A DNA stretch of 64,000 nucleotides from Psilocybe azurescens (GCA_023853785.1 JAJIRX010000157.1:1-64000), one strand, 5' to 3'; positions 1-12,131 are shown, numbered from the stretch's first letter. The notes: generated from the sequence alone by a model not told the origin. Numbers and translations: made by a program.

Positions 1-985
1 AGCAAAATCCATTTATGATATTTTCGACAAGCTCTTTATCTGGCGGTGGAGGAGGAAAAACAGGCGACATGGTTATATCATTGAACTGAGTGTCACAATC
101 TAATTGAGTATGGTTATTGACAGCATCGCAGACAGTGGGTTCCATGATAATGTCATCAACATTACTTCTCGATAGTCTCTTCTGCTGTCTATTGTATATG
201 CGCTTGAGCTCTAACGAGTTGGCATCAACAGGTCTGCTTTCAGTTCGTTCGAAGACGCAAACATGATCTGTGCAGACACCGCACGAATGATCGCCTATAG
301 ATTCATTTAACTGCGATCTGGACATTCTAGATGTCTGCTGTAGTATTCCATGCGTTTTGGATATCAACACAATATCTGAGACAGACAGCCACATAGTAGC
401 TTCAAGTAAAGAAAACCTTCCCAACACAAAACAACGACTGCCAGTAACTTTTCATTGAGAACACTGGACAGTTGCTCAATGTTCGTCAGATACTTAACAA
501 ATCTGTATTGAGAATTGTCGTTGAATGATACGCAGGCATCATGTACGACCACACGATCCTTCAGTAAATCTGGAGAAACAAAATGGATAGGCCTCTTAAT
601 GTCATTGGATGGACATTGTGACGTGGATCGACTGACCTTTGCATTGCCGTGGTTACCAGCAGCCGAATGCACATACATGGCGCATACACGTAGAGCATGT
701 ATGTTCTCTGATGGCATCCAATATATGATTGCGAGTGGTCTTCGTTGTGAGTTGAGATATGCCATGAATCTTTGCAATAGATAGTAGCTCTGCAACATTC
801 AGCCACTGAGAGCATTCATAAAGGGTGAACCTGGCAAGAACCACACTGTTATCATCAAACATGGACTGTAAGAGATTGTCTGTGAGCAGATATCTGACAA
901 ATCGATAGGTGGCAGTAGAATCAAAAGTAGCGCACCCATCCAGTCTTATTACATGCGGCCCTAGCATGTCCGAAGATATCGATGC
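1..985 (-). pseudogene. Helitron-associated DUF6570-type protein, N-terminal part, frame-broken, runs off the left edge
   Basis: Read on the minus strand, the segment ends at the window edge with a proline-rich linker and the motif PPPPPDKELVENIINGFC. From memory this matches the lead-in to the DUF6570 domain of Agaricomycete Helitron proteins (FPPxPxSxxLxxxIIxxFC). Upstream are two copies of a unit of about 95 residues. Each starts near YRFV(R/K)YL, passes through a helix such as LNVAELLSIAKIHG or LSVSDIVLISKTHG, and ends in a CxxC pair (CSTC, CGVC). The frame shifts near 655 and near 450; one extra A in the run at 449-452 would repair the second. The real start, probably in exons upstream of 985, could not be placed. 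The family call rests on recalled similarity, and decay versus sequencing error is open. Confidence 0.6.
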
Positions 986-2449
986 GGGACACCCCCACCT
1001 TGTAATACATCATAATCGAACGTCTACGACGATCGATAGCGGTGCCAGATAGAGTGTAATCTGCATTGAAAGCGCCAACTTTATTTGGGTGAACGTCCGA
1101 CTGCATGTCGATACCGGGAACATGCAAATATGAGACATGGGGACCTGCAGAGAGTTGTACAGCACATATAACCCAGAAAAATAATCGTACATAAAACATG
1201 TTTGGCGCTGCCATTGGACTGTTCGTGTTACCGCGGTAGGTAGGGACATACACAACCGATGAAAATGTTTAGAATATGGCATGATATGGCAAAATAGCGT
1301 CAAAGATACCAACATACCAAATCTTGTAATATGTGTCATAGATGTGCACCATCTATGATCATGGTCTACAATGTTATCGGAAAGTAGAGGATGCAAAGTG
1401 CATGTCTCATGACACTCTGGTTTAATACATAGTAGCCAATAAAGCGCCAAATAACCTGATGGGAAATAGTGACAAGAAAGCTTTCAAGCATGCACATGGG
1501 TAATAAGCAAAAAATGTCTAATTGGGCATTATATGGCGCAGATCTTTTGATAGGCATACACAATGGGTACAGCTGAACAGCACGCGAACCGATGGCGCAT
1601 GCTTGAAACTATATCCACAGGTACAATGAAAAACACGTATAAATGGAGAGTATAAGGCAGGTTCCTGCAGACATGGAACGATGCAATTCAACGGCGTCTG
1701 ACCGCTCAATACGAAATCAATAGCCAACATGGAAGAGTTGACCGACGATAGCATGGCAGTAACCATATCGCGAGTGCACTGGCACTTTCTGTAGATAAAG
1801 AAGCGTAAGTGCCATCGCGCACGGTGCTTATTACATTAACAACTGCAGACGCAGTAAGAAGTACTACATGATACAAAGACAGTAAGCTAAATCGCTGAAT
1901 AAAAAAAAAGAGAAGTAGAAATGACAAAGCGCACGATAGAGCCAAAGCGACAGCAGCGAAAGCGGGAAGAACAATAACAGAGGTGCATGTAGGTACCTCG
2001 TATGTCAAATGTTAGACAGATATAAAGAGCTGAGATCATATGAACAACACACACCACTTAGTCTTATATACTCGGGTTTTGGTGTAGAAATCCAAGGAGA
2101 GCCGGGAACCAGTAAGCATGAAATGTCAGATAATAAAGATCAACATCCGGGCATAGGATGTAGAAATGACGACGAGCGATACCAGCTAAGTGCGTTGATC
2201 AATATTGAGTGGAGCTGAATTCAATCATTTAAAAAAAAATAGGAACAAAAAAAAAAAAAAAACGATCGAAATAAATGGTATACGACTGAAGAGAAAAGCG
2301 GAGCAATACATAAATAGCCGAGGCAATCAAACTACGGTAAGGACGATCTGCGAAGATACCGGAGAAATGAAGAGGAAAAAATCTAGGAGGGTCCGTGTAT
2401 AATCTAATCTATGGTCTATGGAAGTCTACGAAAAAGCGTACGATGTTAT
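986..2449. other. AT-rich stretch without a supportable gene
   Basis: Only short frames with irregular composition occur here. Part of 990-1250 on the minus strand may be a 5' exon of the DUF6570-type locus, because a readable stretch lies just before it, but I could not connect it with confident splice sites. An A-rich segment at 2230-2270 inflates a lysine-rich plus-strand frame that I do not regard as coding. Confidence 0.4.
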
Positions 2450-5400
2450 CTAAGCATATTCCTCCTCTTCGACATCAGAAAAATTGTCGGCATATTCAGT
2501 GGCAAATAGAATGGCGAAGATAATATTCGTGGACAGATAGAACGCCTTATCTTTCTCATATTGAGTCATGGTGTAAGCGACCACTACAAAGGAGTTCGGA
2601 GGAATTTCACCATGCCACAGCGGCAAAGTCTCGGCTATGCGGTCAAGGTCGTTTTTAAAGTTAAACGGATAATCACGAGAATCATAAACAGGAACTATGC
2701 ACGGTACAGATCAGAGTTCAACACGTAAATTTGTAGATATAAGCGGAAAGTCTTACTGGTGTCATTAGCGTCCAACAGGGACTTGAAACCCGTATTAGGC
2801 TTGATAATCCTGGTGCTTGCCATCCATTTAGTTTCAGGTTGGTCAGACAATATACCAGGATGCCTAGGCTGCTTAATGGGAGAAACAGAGTCGCGATCGG
2901 CTGTATGCAATACTATTAACGAGAAAGCACTGTAAAGGCTATCAAGGACAAGAGGAGCACTTACCCTTTGATCCCATAGTTCCAAAAGATAAAACACCAT
3001 CACGAATCTGAGCAACCATCACTTTGTGACCAAAAACCATACAAGCAAAACCAGCAAAGCGTTCCCACTCCCTGGTGGTGGTAGTGACCAGTAAGGTATT
3101 TGTTACGAAGGGCATGTAGAGATGGTTCCAGAATACAAGAATCACGAGAAAGAAGGGGACTCAAGCAGACAGCGGTAACGTTATTGCACTGAAGGATGGC
3201 ACGTTTACGATCATTTGAGGTGTACAAAATGTTGACATCAAGAGGAGATACTCGAGAAGGGTTGATAAAATTCTTGTGTCGCTGGAAAGTGACAGCACGA
3301 TAAGCATTACTGCAAAAAGGAGCAAAAAAAAAAAAAAAAAAAAAATCAACGTAAGACATTTGTACAAAAATGGAAGACTTACTCGTAGTCCAGGTTTGGG
3401 CATTGTTCAGCCCAATGTTCAAAGTTGACTAAAGACATTGGAGGCGCTAACAGCAGCCGTGTTCCATGTTAGCAAAAATACCGTGACTGAAACACCTCAA
3501 AATGAATACAACAGATACAATAAAGAAAGACAGCAGGGAAATAGGTACCGAAGATTAGGCAAGCCCTCATATGTGTCGTTTAAAGGTTGACCTGCAATTC
3601 CTTGATCTTGGTGACCTCACATTTATTAGGTAAGGTGCTAGAATGGCGAGAGCAAGCCATTACAAAAAGGGCAAAAGTAAAGAGCGATGAGATATAAAAG
3701 TCACTCACGTAACTTTAAATTTCATTGTGTCTTGAGAAACTTGGTGCCGCTGCCCAACATATTGGTAGTGGGACGGGAGGGCACAACGTCCTTGAAGGCT
3801 CTGCGAATAGGTGTCGGCGTAACAGGAGGCTCGAGTGCAGATCTGCGACGGGTGCAGAAGCGCTCGAGTTGCCAACCACAGAATCTGCATCGGTCGCGCG
3901 GCATATTGATGGCGCCATTGCTGTGGAATAGAAGTTAGCGATGTAATACATATAATACATTCAGGAACAAGAACATATTAATCTGACGCACGCGGTAAAA
4001 TCGGGAGGTCATATCGGCAGGCGAATCCATAACCATTGCTTCATCATCCAAACCTGCGATGTCCGCTGTCGAAGATGACTGACCAGCGGAGGCGCTGATG
4101 TTCTCTATCGACAAACTCACGACGACTTCGCCTTAATGGCCTCCCTGTTAACACACAACAGAATTAAAGACAGACATCAGGCGCGTTAGATGAGCAACAC
4201 ATACGACAGGAGAACAACTTCATCTCGATGGATGAGATCGCCCGTCAGGGAAGTATGACACGTTTGACCTTCCCTTTGCCTTTCTTCTCCCCTGCACGCT
4301 GAGTAAGCAATAAATAACATGTTAGATAATCAAATGAAATCACGAAGTTTTGATGACCACGGGTGGCGCTAAGAAGGGGTTGTCGCTATCATCTTCGACC
4401 TCAAGGAGCTGAGAGGAAACTTCCAACTTAAGCGGTGACACAGAGAGACTAGAAAAAGTAAGAATGAGCAGTGAGGATAAAATATAAGAGACACCTACTC
4501 TAGGGCAACATTATTTTTAGCTTTACTTTTCTTGAAGAGATGGGAACGGATCTAGATTGAACAGTTCATTTAGTAATCGAGCGCGGGCAAAATAGACATG
4601 TCAACGACATACACGTTGTGGTCCTCATTGTCATACAACTTGTCAGAAGAAGGCTCTTTTTAACAACGATTTCAGGCATCTGGACATCAGCTTTAGCAAC
4701 ACGACCATTCTACGGACGGTACAGCGACCTCAGATTTGGCATTCAATCGACCGGAGGACTTGTGATTGAACCTTTTAACGTAAACATGAATGTTGTATGT
4801 CACAAATGAAGTAGGAATACTCACCCCAGACTACGCCGCTTGACAACTTCGACACTGGAGTCATCAACGATGATCGCGTTCGCAATACCTTTTTGAAACG
4901 AGCATCGGCACTAAAACATAAGAAAAAGAAAATAATCAACTGAATAAATATCAGGGAAAAAAAAAACAATTACAGCGTGATTGGCGACCTTGATGATCTC
5001 TGACGTCGGACGAGTCATCTTCGTCGTCAACAGCAGAGAGCAGCGCCGACAGCAGGAGCCAGCGTCGGCAACCCGTATTGTTGGTAGTTTTTGATGTCCC
5101 CATACGACTCTTCTTAGGAGGGAGATTCGATATGGCAAGTCATCATCAGAAGAAACTACGGCAGCATCTTCCAGTACACGTTTCTTGTTAATTCCACTCG
5201 CAGAGCGAAGTCTGCATAGTCAATACATTGGCCTTCGGTGCAGAGGCAGGTGCAGGATCAACATCGGCTCGAACAGCCTTCTTGGGGGTTGCAGCAACGC
5301 TCTGAATGAGTTCTTCATTGTCAGATGCAGAGAGCAAGCTGTCTTCGTTGTCCACAATATCGTCGACACCAGTCTGCACTTTATCGACAACTTTCACGTT

Positions 5401-5565
5401 TTTAGAGGTGGAATTCCCTGCAAAGCGCCCACGAGAACCGACAGCACTGCTCGATCGACATAAGTGAGACATTGATGACAATCAGAGCAAGTCTAAACAG
5501 CGACTTACGGAGAACCAACGACAGAGGACTCGCGCGTCAAGTGAACAGCGACACGGCCGAACCTT
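2450..5565 (-). pseudogene. Multi-exon element-associated gene, conserved C-terminal part plus disordered N-terminal exons, several frame breaks
   Basis: The 3' exons are the clearest. The last exon ends at a TAG at 2450-2452, after an acidic tail (SDVEEEEYA), and carries PVYDSRDYPFNF and NSFVVVAYTMTQY. I associate these blocks with uncharacterised proteins that accompany Agaricomycete transposons. A 64-nt intron lies at 2901-2964, and the previous exon contains NPSRVSPLDV and TREWERFAGFACM. Further 5' blocks near 3720-3904 (CRFCGWQLERFC, two Cys pairs), 3990-4120, 4810-4915, 5180-5440 and 5508-5565 are acidic or Ser/Ala-rich and look disordered. Frame shifts occur near 2696 and 3120. Whether all blocks form one gene is inference. 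Function is unknown. Confidence 0.45.
3312..3345 (-). repeat. Long A/T homopolymer inside a predicted intron
   Basis: A run of about 23 A on the plus strand reads as a T-tract in the minus-strand transcript, a little upstream of a candidate CAG acceptor in the element gene. It looks like an exaggerated polypyrimidine tract. Homopolymers of this length are also where read errors concentrate. Confidence 0.5.
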
Positions 5566-5867
5566 TGAAACGGAAGTAGAGTTAGGATCGATTGAAACCA
5601 TGGTGCACGATATATAAAAAGACAAAGAGAAGCTAGGAATCCAGCAAGACAGAGAAAGTTCAACGCAAGGAATGCTTTGAGGTCTGACTTAATGCGACAT
5701 TGACAGAGGTTTATATATGTTTTCCAAGGCCATGCAAACCGTTGAAAAAAACGAGACAAGTTCAACAACCAAGCCAGATAGGAGAGACACAAGCCGACGG
5801 ACAACACAAAGAACGATATCCGTCGGAGTCCATGGAGTACACACAGAACACTGTCCCTGATATCAGC

Positions 5868-5869
5868 TG

Positions 5870-5901
<32 letters not shown>
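5868..5901 (-). repeat. About 30-nt A/T homopolymer directly before a CAG acceptor-like site
   Basis: On the minus strand an uninterrupted T-run of about 30 bases is followed at once by CAG. This is the arrangement of an intron polypyrimidine tract and acceptor, which suggests that transcription in this element gene extends upstream of 5.6 kb. No clear exon was recognised on the far side. Confidence 0.45.
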
Positions 5902-5929
5902 GTATATGAGCCTCTAAAACACAAAAGCA

Positions 5930-6862
5930 TATTAAGCGGATAGTTACAGATCCGGATTCAAAGTTAACGGAGCAATTGACAGTAAATTGGAAGCTAGCAT
6001 ATCCTAAGCGGCTAAAACGAAGGAGCTAAAAAAAGGTGAAAACGCACCATAAAGGCGACAAAGCAACAAACTGTAAAGCACCGCAGATATTGATGCATGG
6101 AAACTGCAACAGAAAAAACCGAGAGCGCCCAAAGCATTAAAATTTCCGATGTGAAAATGGTGACTGTCAAGGCAGGTTCCGTCAATACACGAAATACGGC
6201 ATCATAAAATATATGGACTACAATATCACCTTAAACCATCAATCGAAAACATACAAGGAGATAAAAGTGGATACAAGGAGAGAAAACAACACAATAAAAG
6301 ACGTGAAGACTGTACCAAATATAAAGGAAACTGTATATTCAAATCACGAATATATGAGCAGAGTGGCCGTGAAAAAAGAAAAAGAAAAAAGAACATGCAC
6401 AAGAGCACGATATGAAGTCACATGCCGCATACCGACAATGTCAAAGCAAAAGGCAACACGAACCGAGTGAAAACGAACTAGTCTTAAAGGAGAGAACAGA
6501 ATGAAAACAAAAATAATGGAGTAGAGAAACATACGAGCATTCTGATGCGATCAAAGAAAGGAGCACGAAAGTCCGAAACCAACGACGGACAGTTGAAAAG
6601 ACGAAAGGGAAGTAAACAGAAAAGAAAAAGGCAAAAAATGGGACAGGAAGGAGACAAAAAAAAAAAAAAAGGGATAGCTCCGATCAATGTATCGACTCAT
6701 TGCATGCCCAAGGACATGTCAAAGCCAACGAACTCACGTACATCTCTTTTTTTTTAAAAATTAATAATGAGTTTATAAGTTCAGTCGACCATAAAAGTGA
6801 AGAGCGCCGTCTGGGAACACCACGAAGACCATCCAAGGATACGAATACCCTCACTCTTCCAA
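5930..6862. other. A-rich intergenic or element sequence, no gene seen
   Basis: The plus strand is strongly A-rich, with lysine-heavy or low-complexity translations in every frame. I see no splice-consistent coding sequence here. The stretch separates the minus-strand element gene from the plus-strand gene that starts at 6863. Confidence 0.4.
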
Positions 6863-8010
6863 ATGGATCCCAGCTATGACACAACAGAAGCCAAAGCCTT
6901 GGTGGAAAAGGTGTACACAGACGCCCACGATCAACAGTGAGCGAGTCAAAAACACTCGAGAACTTCAGCGTCACGTGTGCCGTCGTATGATAGCTACATG
7001 AAAGACACGCTGACGAATACAAAAAATTAAAATTAAAATTAAAACTGCAGAAAGATAGATACCAACTGGTCTTCGTCGAGCAGCCACGTTCATGGCGAAT
7101 AGTCTGCAAAGAAGGCAACGGTACAAACGAAGAAGAAACCTTTTATGTGCACGGTATCATATGCCGCAGCGAATTGCCGCCTATACATACATTGTGAGTA
7201 CCCATCCAACATAGAAGAGAGAAGGAGACCTGACAAATATGTAGGTCACCCAACACCGTCAAAAACAAAGCTAGATATATTCGACAAGGGGTGCGAATTA
7301 CAGGACTGAGCACACCGTCCTTTGAACGAGACATGGTTAATATTAAAGAAGTACACTCCATGATGACCACTTACCTAGAAGGAGAAAACATCAAACTCTT
7401 GCCATGGCAGGCCGACATATACGAGGGGCACCACGCAATAGACTCCAGTGCACGCTATTTTACATTGCGACGGTTTGTACCTATGGAGGCCGGCCAACCA
7501 TTCAAAATGGGCGTGGATCCGTTGGGGATACTGTCGAGAATGCGAGGAAATGACCTCATACACGGCATGGACAACAAAGTAGATTATCTGCGTGAAGAGA
7601 AAGAAAAGAACGGGAAAGCCAAGTAAGTAAGGCACCCAAATCTACAAGCATAATACTCACAGTAACAACATAGATTGACCCGCATCGAACCCAAAAACTT
7701 TGCAATAGGCAATGTCATTCGTATTACCGTATCGTTTGTGGCATTCATGAACAGGGATAAAAGTGTGGCGATGAATACGATACTGAAGGCGCTAACCCTC
7801 GTCGATCCAACGGTAAGCCATCGATAAGATCAACGAAGCAGTCGATCTAACGTAGGACAGAGTCAGATCGAAAACAATGAGAAAGTAACGAACAACTCAC
7901 TCGTCAAAATACCGAAATGGACCGTCATCAAGCGTAGGAGAGTGTACGACGAAGAGAAGATGACAAGCAGTGGCCTTGAAGACATGAAGATTATAGAGGA
8001 CAACGACTGA
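6863..8010 (+). CDS. Intact five-exon hypothetical protein, element-associated family
   Basis: Five exons (6863-6936, 7005-7193, 7245-7622, 7674-7812, 7861-8010) join through GT-AG introns of 48-68 nt into an uninterrupted frame of 309 residues, starting MDPSYDTTEA and ending EDND. Residues of about 25-45 form a charged, leucine-rich helix (KKLKLKLKLQ). The middle contains VDPLGILSRMRGNDLIHG. Before the last intron is a conserved-looking block, IRITVSFVAFMNRD. I recall related uncharacterised proteins next to Agaricomycete DNA transposons, with a DPxGIL...DxIHxxDN signature, but no function is known. All phases fit, in contrast to its broken neighbours. The last acceptor (ACAG before 7861) was chosen because it keeps the frame. 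A transposon accessory role is inference. Confidence 0.6.
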
Positions 8011-8276
8011 AGGCACGAGAAAAGCGGTGAGAGGAAGGAAATTGCCCAGAAGGAGCAATGACTTACCTAGATATTCATGTGCCCTAGAAAAATGCCACGT
8101 CGTAATCTTAGACCAGTATAGAACATAGAACAAAAACACTGACTGTAATACACACAGTACATAGTAACTTTGTAGCCCTCAAGATAATGAGTATTTTATT
8201 ATAATCCGGGATGCAATATCCTTCTGCGCAATGGTGTCGTTGACGTGATAAGTGCATGCGGAATGTGTATTAGACA

Positions 8277-8600
8277 TCAAGTTCGACTCACCAGTGATGT
8301 GCTGATATCTGCCAATTTAGTCGAGCCCCAAGTCAAAGTCGCACTGAAGACGTCCTCGGCGTCATCGAAGAAGTCGCATTCGGTAAAGGTGGAAGGCGGT
8401 GTCGGTGAAGGAGCATTCAACCAAGTAGAGGTCGAGATCGAGATAGCATCTGGAGAAGATGTCGTCGAAGTCGCGCTTGGACGGGTATTCGAACACTTAG
8501 CGGGTACCGAGAGCAGAGCTGTCGGCTGTCGAGAGGCGCTTAGCGGCGTCGGAGGCTTTGCGTACGTGGGCGATGTCTTTGACGTACATCCTAGCAACAT
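8277..8600 (-). CDS. Possible Ser/Thr-rich exon, unassigned
   Basis: A minus-strand frame of 107 codons is Ser/Thr/Pro-rich and ends with an acidic patch (ECDFFDDAEDVF). The opposite strand is also open across the same stretch, so one of the two is a shadow and coding status is uncertain. A CAT at 8598-8600 gives a start codon. No family was recognised. It sits between the intact element gene and a repeat-rich AT stretch. Confidence 0.2.
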   Translation of the reverse strand: MLLGCTSKTSPTYAKPPTPLSASRQPTALLSVPAKCSNTRPSATSTTSSPDAISISTSTWLNAPSPTPPSTFTECDFFDDAEDVFSATLTWGSTKLADISTSLVSRT

Positions 8601-8859
8601 GTATGTATAAGTGTGAGTAAAACAGAGGTGGGAGGCAGAAGAGCGACGTCACGTTCCCATCTTCAAAGAGGCATTCACTTGCAACACACACGTATCAACA
8701 AAAATCCCATTGTAAAAGGAACGACAATTACTACAAACAGAGCAGACATTTATTCATTTTACATGAGACACTTTGGGCAAATGAACACTGGTCAATCCAC
8801 AATGGACTACAGCTCATGCTAACTAAACACAACACAATCATAGAAAAGACTAAATAAGT

Positions 8860-8918
8860 AATACACTACGAACGGGAACACATCCTGATAATACACTACG
8901 AACGGGAACACATCCTGA
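8860..8918. repeat. Tandem duplication, 30-bp unit, two copies
   Basis: The 30-bp unit starting ATACACTACGAACGGGAACA occurs twice head to tail without visible mismatch. The perfect match indicates a recent duplication or slippage event. No gene overlaps it convincingly. Confidence 0.85.
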
Positions 8919-9059
8919 CAACAGAAAATACGAGAACGATCAAACACAAAAGAGATCGAGAGGTCGACGTGGTGGTGGAAAGGAAAGAAGGAAGGGAGGC
9001 TACGTGCTCCCACAGTGAATGATAGGGCACCATTCGGCAAAAGAATTTGGGAGACGCCG

Positions 9060-9800
9060 ATGACAAAGCAAAGTCACGTTATATTATTGCGATCAAAGTG
9101 CTGGATGACAAATGCAATGGACTTTTCTCCACGTTCAACGTCACGTTATTGATTTGATTTATATTGAATGTAACAAAATGGGAAATACCGACTTTACAAT
9201 AGAAAAATCACGTTCACGTCACGTTATTGAAAACAAAACGGGAAATATATTTGCACAAAGATAGAATATTGACATTGCGCCCCTCGCTGGGTCCCTGTAA
9301 AGAACGAGTCTTTACTTACGTAAAGGCCTCGTAATTACCTGTTATGCACAATAAAATAAAAATAAAAATAAAAAACAGGAGAAAAACAAGCCATTTGCAA
9401 TGTCAGAGCCTGATATTACACTTTTGGCACATTCATTACAATATTTTGACCCTTACATTGAATACAAAAATATAAAAAATTCAAATTAATGTGCATATAA
9501 GCTGTCTCTATGAGAGTGCTAAAAATCAAATTTAACAGAGCAGCGGTTGTGAAGTTATAAATGAAAAGTGTTTGTTTGCAAACACGGGGTTAGTGATAGT
9601 ATATAGCACTCTCTGAGGTATCCAGCAGATGAAATATAGACTTCTTTGGGCAGAATAAAGGCAGAATATCTTTTTGGACATAAATTTAACATGAGTACAA
9701 AATTTCCACTGTTTTTAGTAAGAATATGATGGCGGATTTTTGATCTGAAACGCAATCTTTCTCCTGAGCCGTATTTCATACCTTAAATGTATGTTTTTGG
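9060..9800. other. AT-rich gene-free stretch with dispersed short repeats
   Basis: The words CACGTTATTG and ACGGGAAATA recur between 9070 and 9250 (for example CGTCACGTTATTGA), and a short run of (AAAAT)n lies near 9350-9375. No coding frame is convincing. It may be the non-coding end of a mobile element, but I found no clear terminus or target-site duplication. Confidence 0.35.
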
Positions 9801-9804
9801 CACT

Positions 9805-10012
9805 CGGAATTCCGGCATGCAATTCCTCCCTTTTTGATTCACAACTTTTGGGGCGGAAATACCCGTTTCAGACATTTAAGGGCGGTTAAAAATGGAATTT
9901 CGGCCGATCGGAATTTCAGCATGCAATTCCTCCATTTTTAGATTCACAACTTTTGGGGCGGAAATACCCGTTTCAGACACTTAAGGGCGGTTAAAAATGG
10001 AATTTCTGGCCC
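9805..10012. repeat. Tandem direct repeat, about 104-bp unit, two copies
   Basis: Two adjacent copies share GCATGCAATTCCTCC, ATTCACAACTTTTGGGGCGG and AAGGGCGGTTAAAAATGG in the same order, with a few substitutions and indels. Copy 1 begins near 9805 and copy 2 near 9909. The block lies between the AT-rich mobile-element region and the first seven-span membrane gene. Confidence 0.85.
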
Positions 10013-10207
10013 GATCGGGCTCATAGTGGACGATGATAGAATACATGAGTCACTATGTAGTAGTACATATCTCGAGAAGAGGCTCGATGGAATTTATCGG
10101 CCACAAGTTTACCTGCGATCGACTAGATTCTCTGTAGCAAAGATATATTACTTGTCGATGAGCCTGAGTACGTTTTAGTAATAAAGCACAAGAAAACCAA
10201 AGGTTCT

Positions 10208-11412
10208 TCAAACAACCTCGCCCTTGGATCCTTCCGGAGATATTGGTACCATGAACGCAATCGGCTGTGACAAAAATTCTTCCGATGGTGGCTCTGTCAA
10301 GCTACGTAAGCCAACCTTTGTATTTCTAAATACTCTACACCCCATGAGGTTCATGACTGCAATGTTGGGAAAGACGAGGGCAATGCTGAATATGCGAGGG
10401 ACAGCCACACAATAATAGGCTATCGTCGAGAGAAGGGAGAGGCTGACAGTGCTCCTATGGGTAACCGACCAGTTTCAATACATTGTTAACCACCGAGTGT
10501 TTGAGTAACTCACAAGAAGTAAATTTGTCCGTCTTTTAAAAGGGCTCTGGAAAACGCCGGCAGATAGCGCCCGAAAATTACCACCTTTATTCCTTTTTGG
10601 AAACTTCGGTCGACTTGCGAAGTTATGCATGAGACGCCAAGTAACGGCGCAGAAGCTAAGGGTGTCATTGACCATGGGTATGGTGGCCATTGTTGTTACG
10701 AGGGAAAGAATGTTGATAGGACTCGATATGCAGTAGCCTTGGCTCGGTGTGTTTTTAATTGTCGCGACACCCCCAACTTGAGTTTCGACTACACATCCAG
10801 CAATGACGCCAATCCATAATATAAAAAAGAAACTGACGACATATTGCCTATCAGCATAAATAGCGCGGACTCTTAAGAAAAAAAAGCAGTGTCGTGAGGG
10901 AGAGTGAGAAAGACATCATCCAAGTAACGGTATACATGGTTGTTATGCAATTCTCCATCGGCAGTGCTGGAATCAAGTGAGGAAAGAATCGACATGATCA
11001 ATTGCTTAGCAGACGGCTTACTGTTGACTACCACAATCAGTGTGAAGGTAACCAATGTGACAAATCTTTAATGATTATGAGTTAGTGTTCTTGGAACAAT
11101 CCTTAACCTGGCCCACGAGCCGATACGGAAGGCTTCACCTTGACAGAAAGTAGACAGAAGTCGTTAGAGTCACTGGAAAGTGAACCAAGATATGAAAATC
11201 GGTGTTTATGTTGCTAAATATATCCCAAATGATGGCCTGTAGATAACGTCATTTCAGATAGAGGGCCTCTGACGTTGGGACATATTGCGACAAACCGATA
11301 ACGTGCCCACAGTGACGAATGCGAGAGACACTAGCTGAGATCCCAGCTGCGGTGGTGCCAAATCTGAAGCCCCGTTAGCACCAGCCTGATCTGGATATAG
11401 AGCGCTGCTCAT
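10208..11412 (-). CDS. Uncharacterised seven-span membrane protein, paralogue 1 (frame-broken)
   Basis: Minus-strand exons give the layout of a large uncharacterised Agaricomycete multi-pass membrane family. It has a soluble start (MSSALYPDQAG), AIIWDIFSNINTDFHIL, hydrophobic spans, a loop RVRAIYADRQY, the signature IPMVNDTLSF, a block LPAFSRALLKDGQIYFL and the final NIAVMNLMGCRVFRNTK. Start ATG is at 11410-11412 and the stop at 10208. Introns are visible after the first exon and after DGQIYF. Two frame breaks remain: an eight-A run at 10878-10885 that would need nine, and one base near 10555-10570 just after a Lys-Arg-Asn-Lys loop. Gene structure is well supported, function is unknown, and a receptor or transporter role would be guesswork. 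It is diverged from the two copies at 18.3 and 22.9 kb. Confidence 0.6.
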
Positions 11413-12131
11413 GTTGGCCTGTGACTGAGGGATAGTAAGAAGAAGAAATGCAGACGTGGGACTTGGATATCAGCACTATAGCAGGGTAGGTTTATATGCA
11501 GATCTATAAATAGCAGTCGAATAAGCGGATGCAGATGCATCACTTGATGGACAGTCACAAGGCCTACTGTGATATACCGAGCTCATAGATGAAGAACTAC
11601 CTTATACATTGGAGTACGCCAATCTGCCTACGCTTCGCAGCTCGTGTCTGGGAAAGTTCGGATAGCTCGTCGAGCAGCCGCATAGTATGGCGTTGCGGGC
11701 AAGGAGCGATGTGTTGTTCTGACTACGAAAGCGCGCTAGCACACAAACCGTGCACAGCCGCTGATGAGATGCACTACACTATCTAATCTACGCTCGGGCA
11801 GCTCGGCCCAGATGGCCAGAACCCACTACTACAACATGATCGTTGTACACCTGGATGATCAATAGGCGCTGACCCTCTCGGTGAATTTAGATGATTACGA
11901 GTAACAAAGCAACTAAAGTTCTTCATATGCATAGCTAGGCAACAGACTGGGAATCGAACAGGAGAAGAAGACTACAAACAAAAGTCCCCCAAAGATTCAC
12001 CTATCATACTACCCAAGTGAGAAATTGCCGATTAGAACACTAGGGACTACCTAATACAAGAAACATGAAAACAATCATACCAAGAACAGCGCGTTGAACG
12101 TTATGGAGTCTCTCCTCCATGATTGGCGAAG
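11413..12131. other. Intergenic, no gene seen
   Basis: This lies between the divergent end of membrane-protein paralogue 1 and the 3' end of the GT2 module. Only short frames without recognisable motifs or splice-consistent extension are present. It would contain the promoter of paralogue 1 and the terminator of the glycosyltransferase locus. Confidence 0.4.

Noticed and set aside
2205..2402. Lysine-rich plus-strand open frame
   Set aside because: It is produced by A-runs; there is no start context, motif or splice support, and it lies downstream of a minus-strand gene end.
1..10012. A complete Helitron with defined ends
   Set aside because: Only a partial DUF6570-type protein is visible. 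No helicase or Rep motifs, 3' CTRR end or hairpin could be identified.
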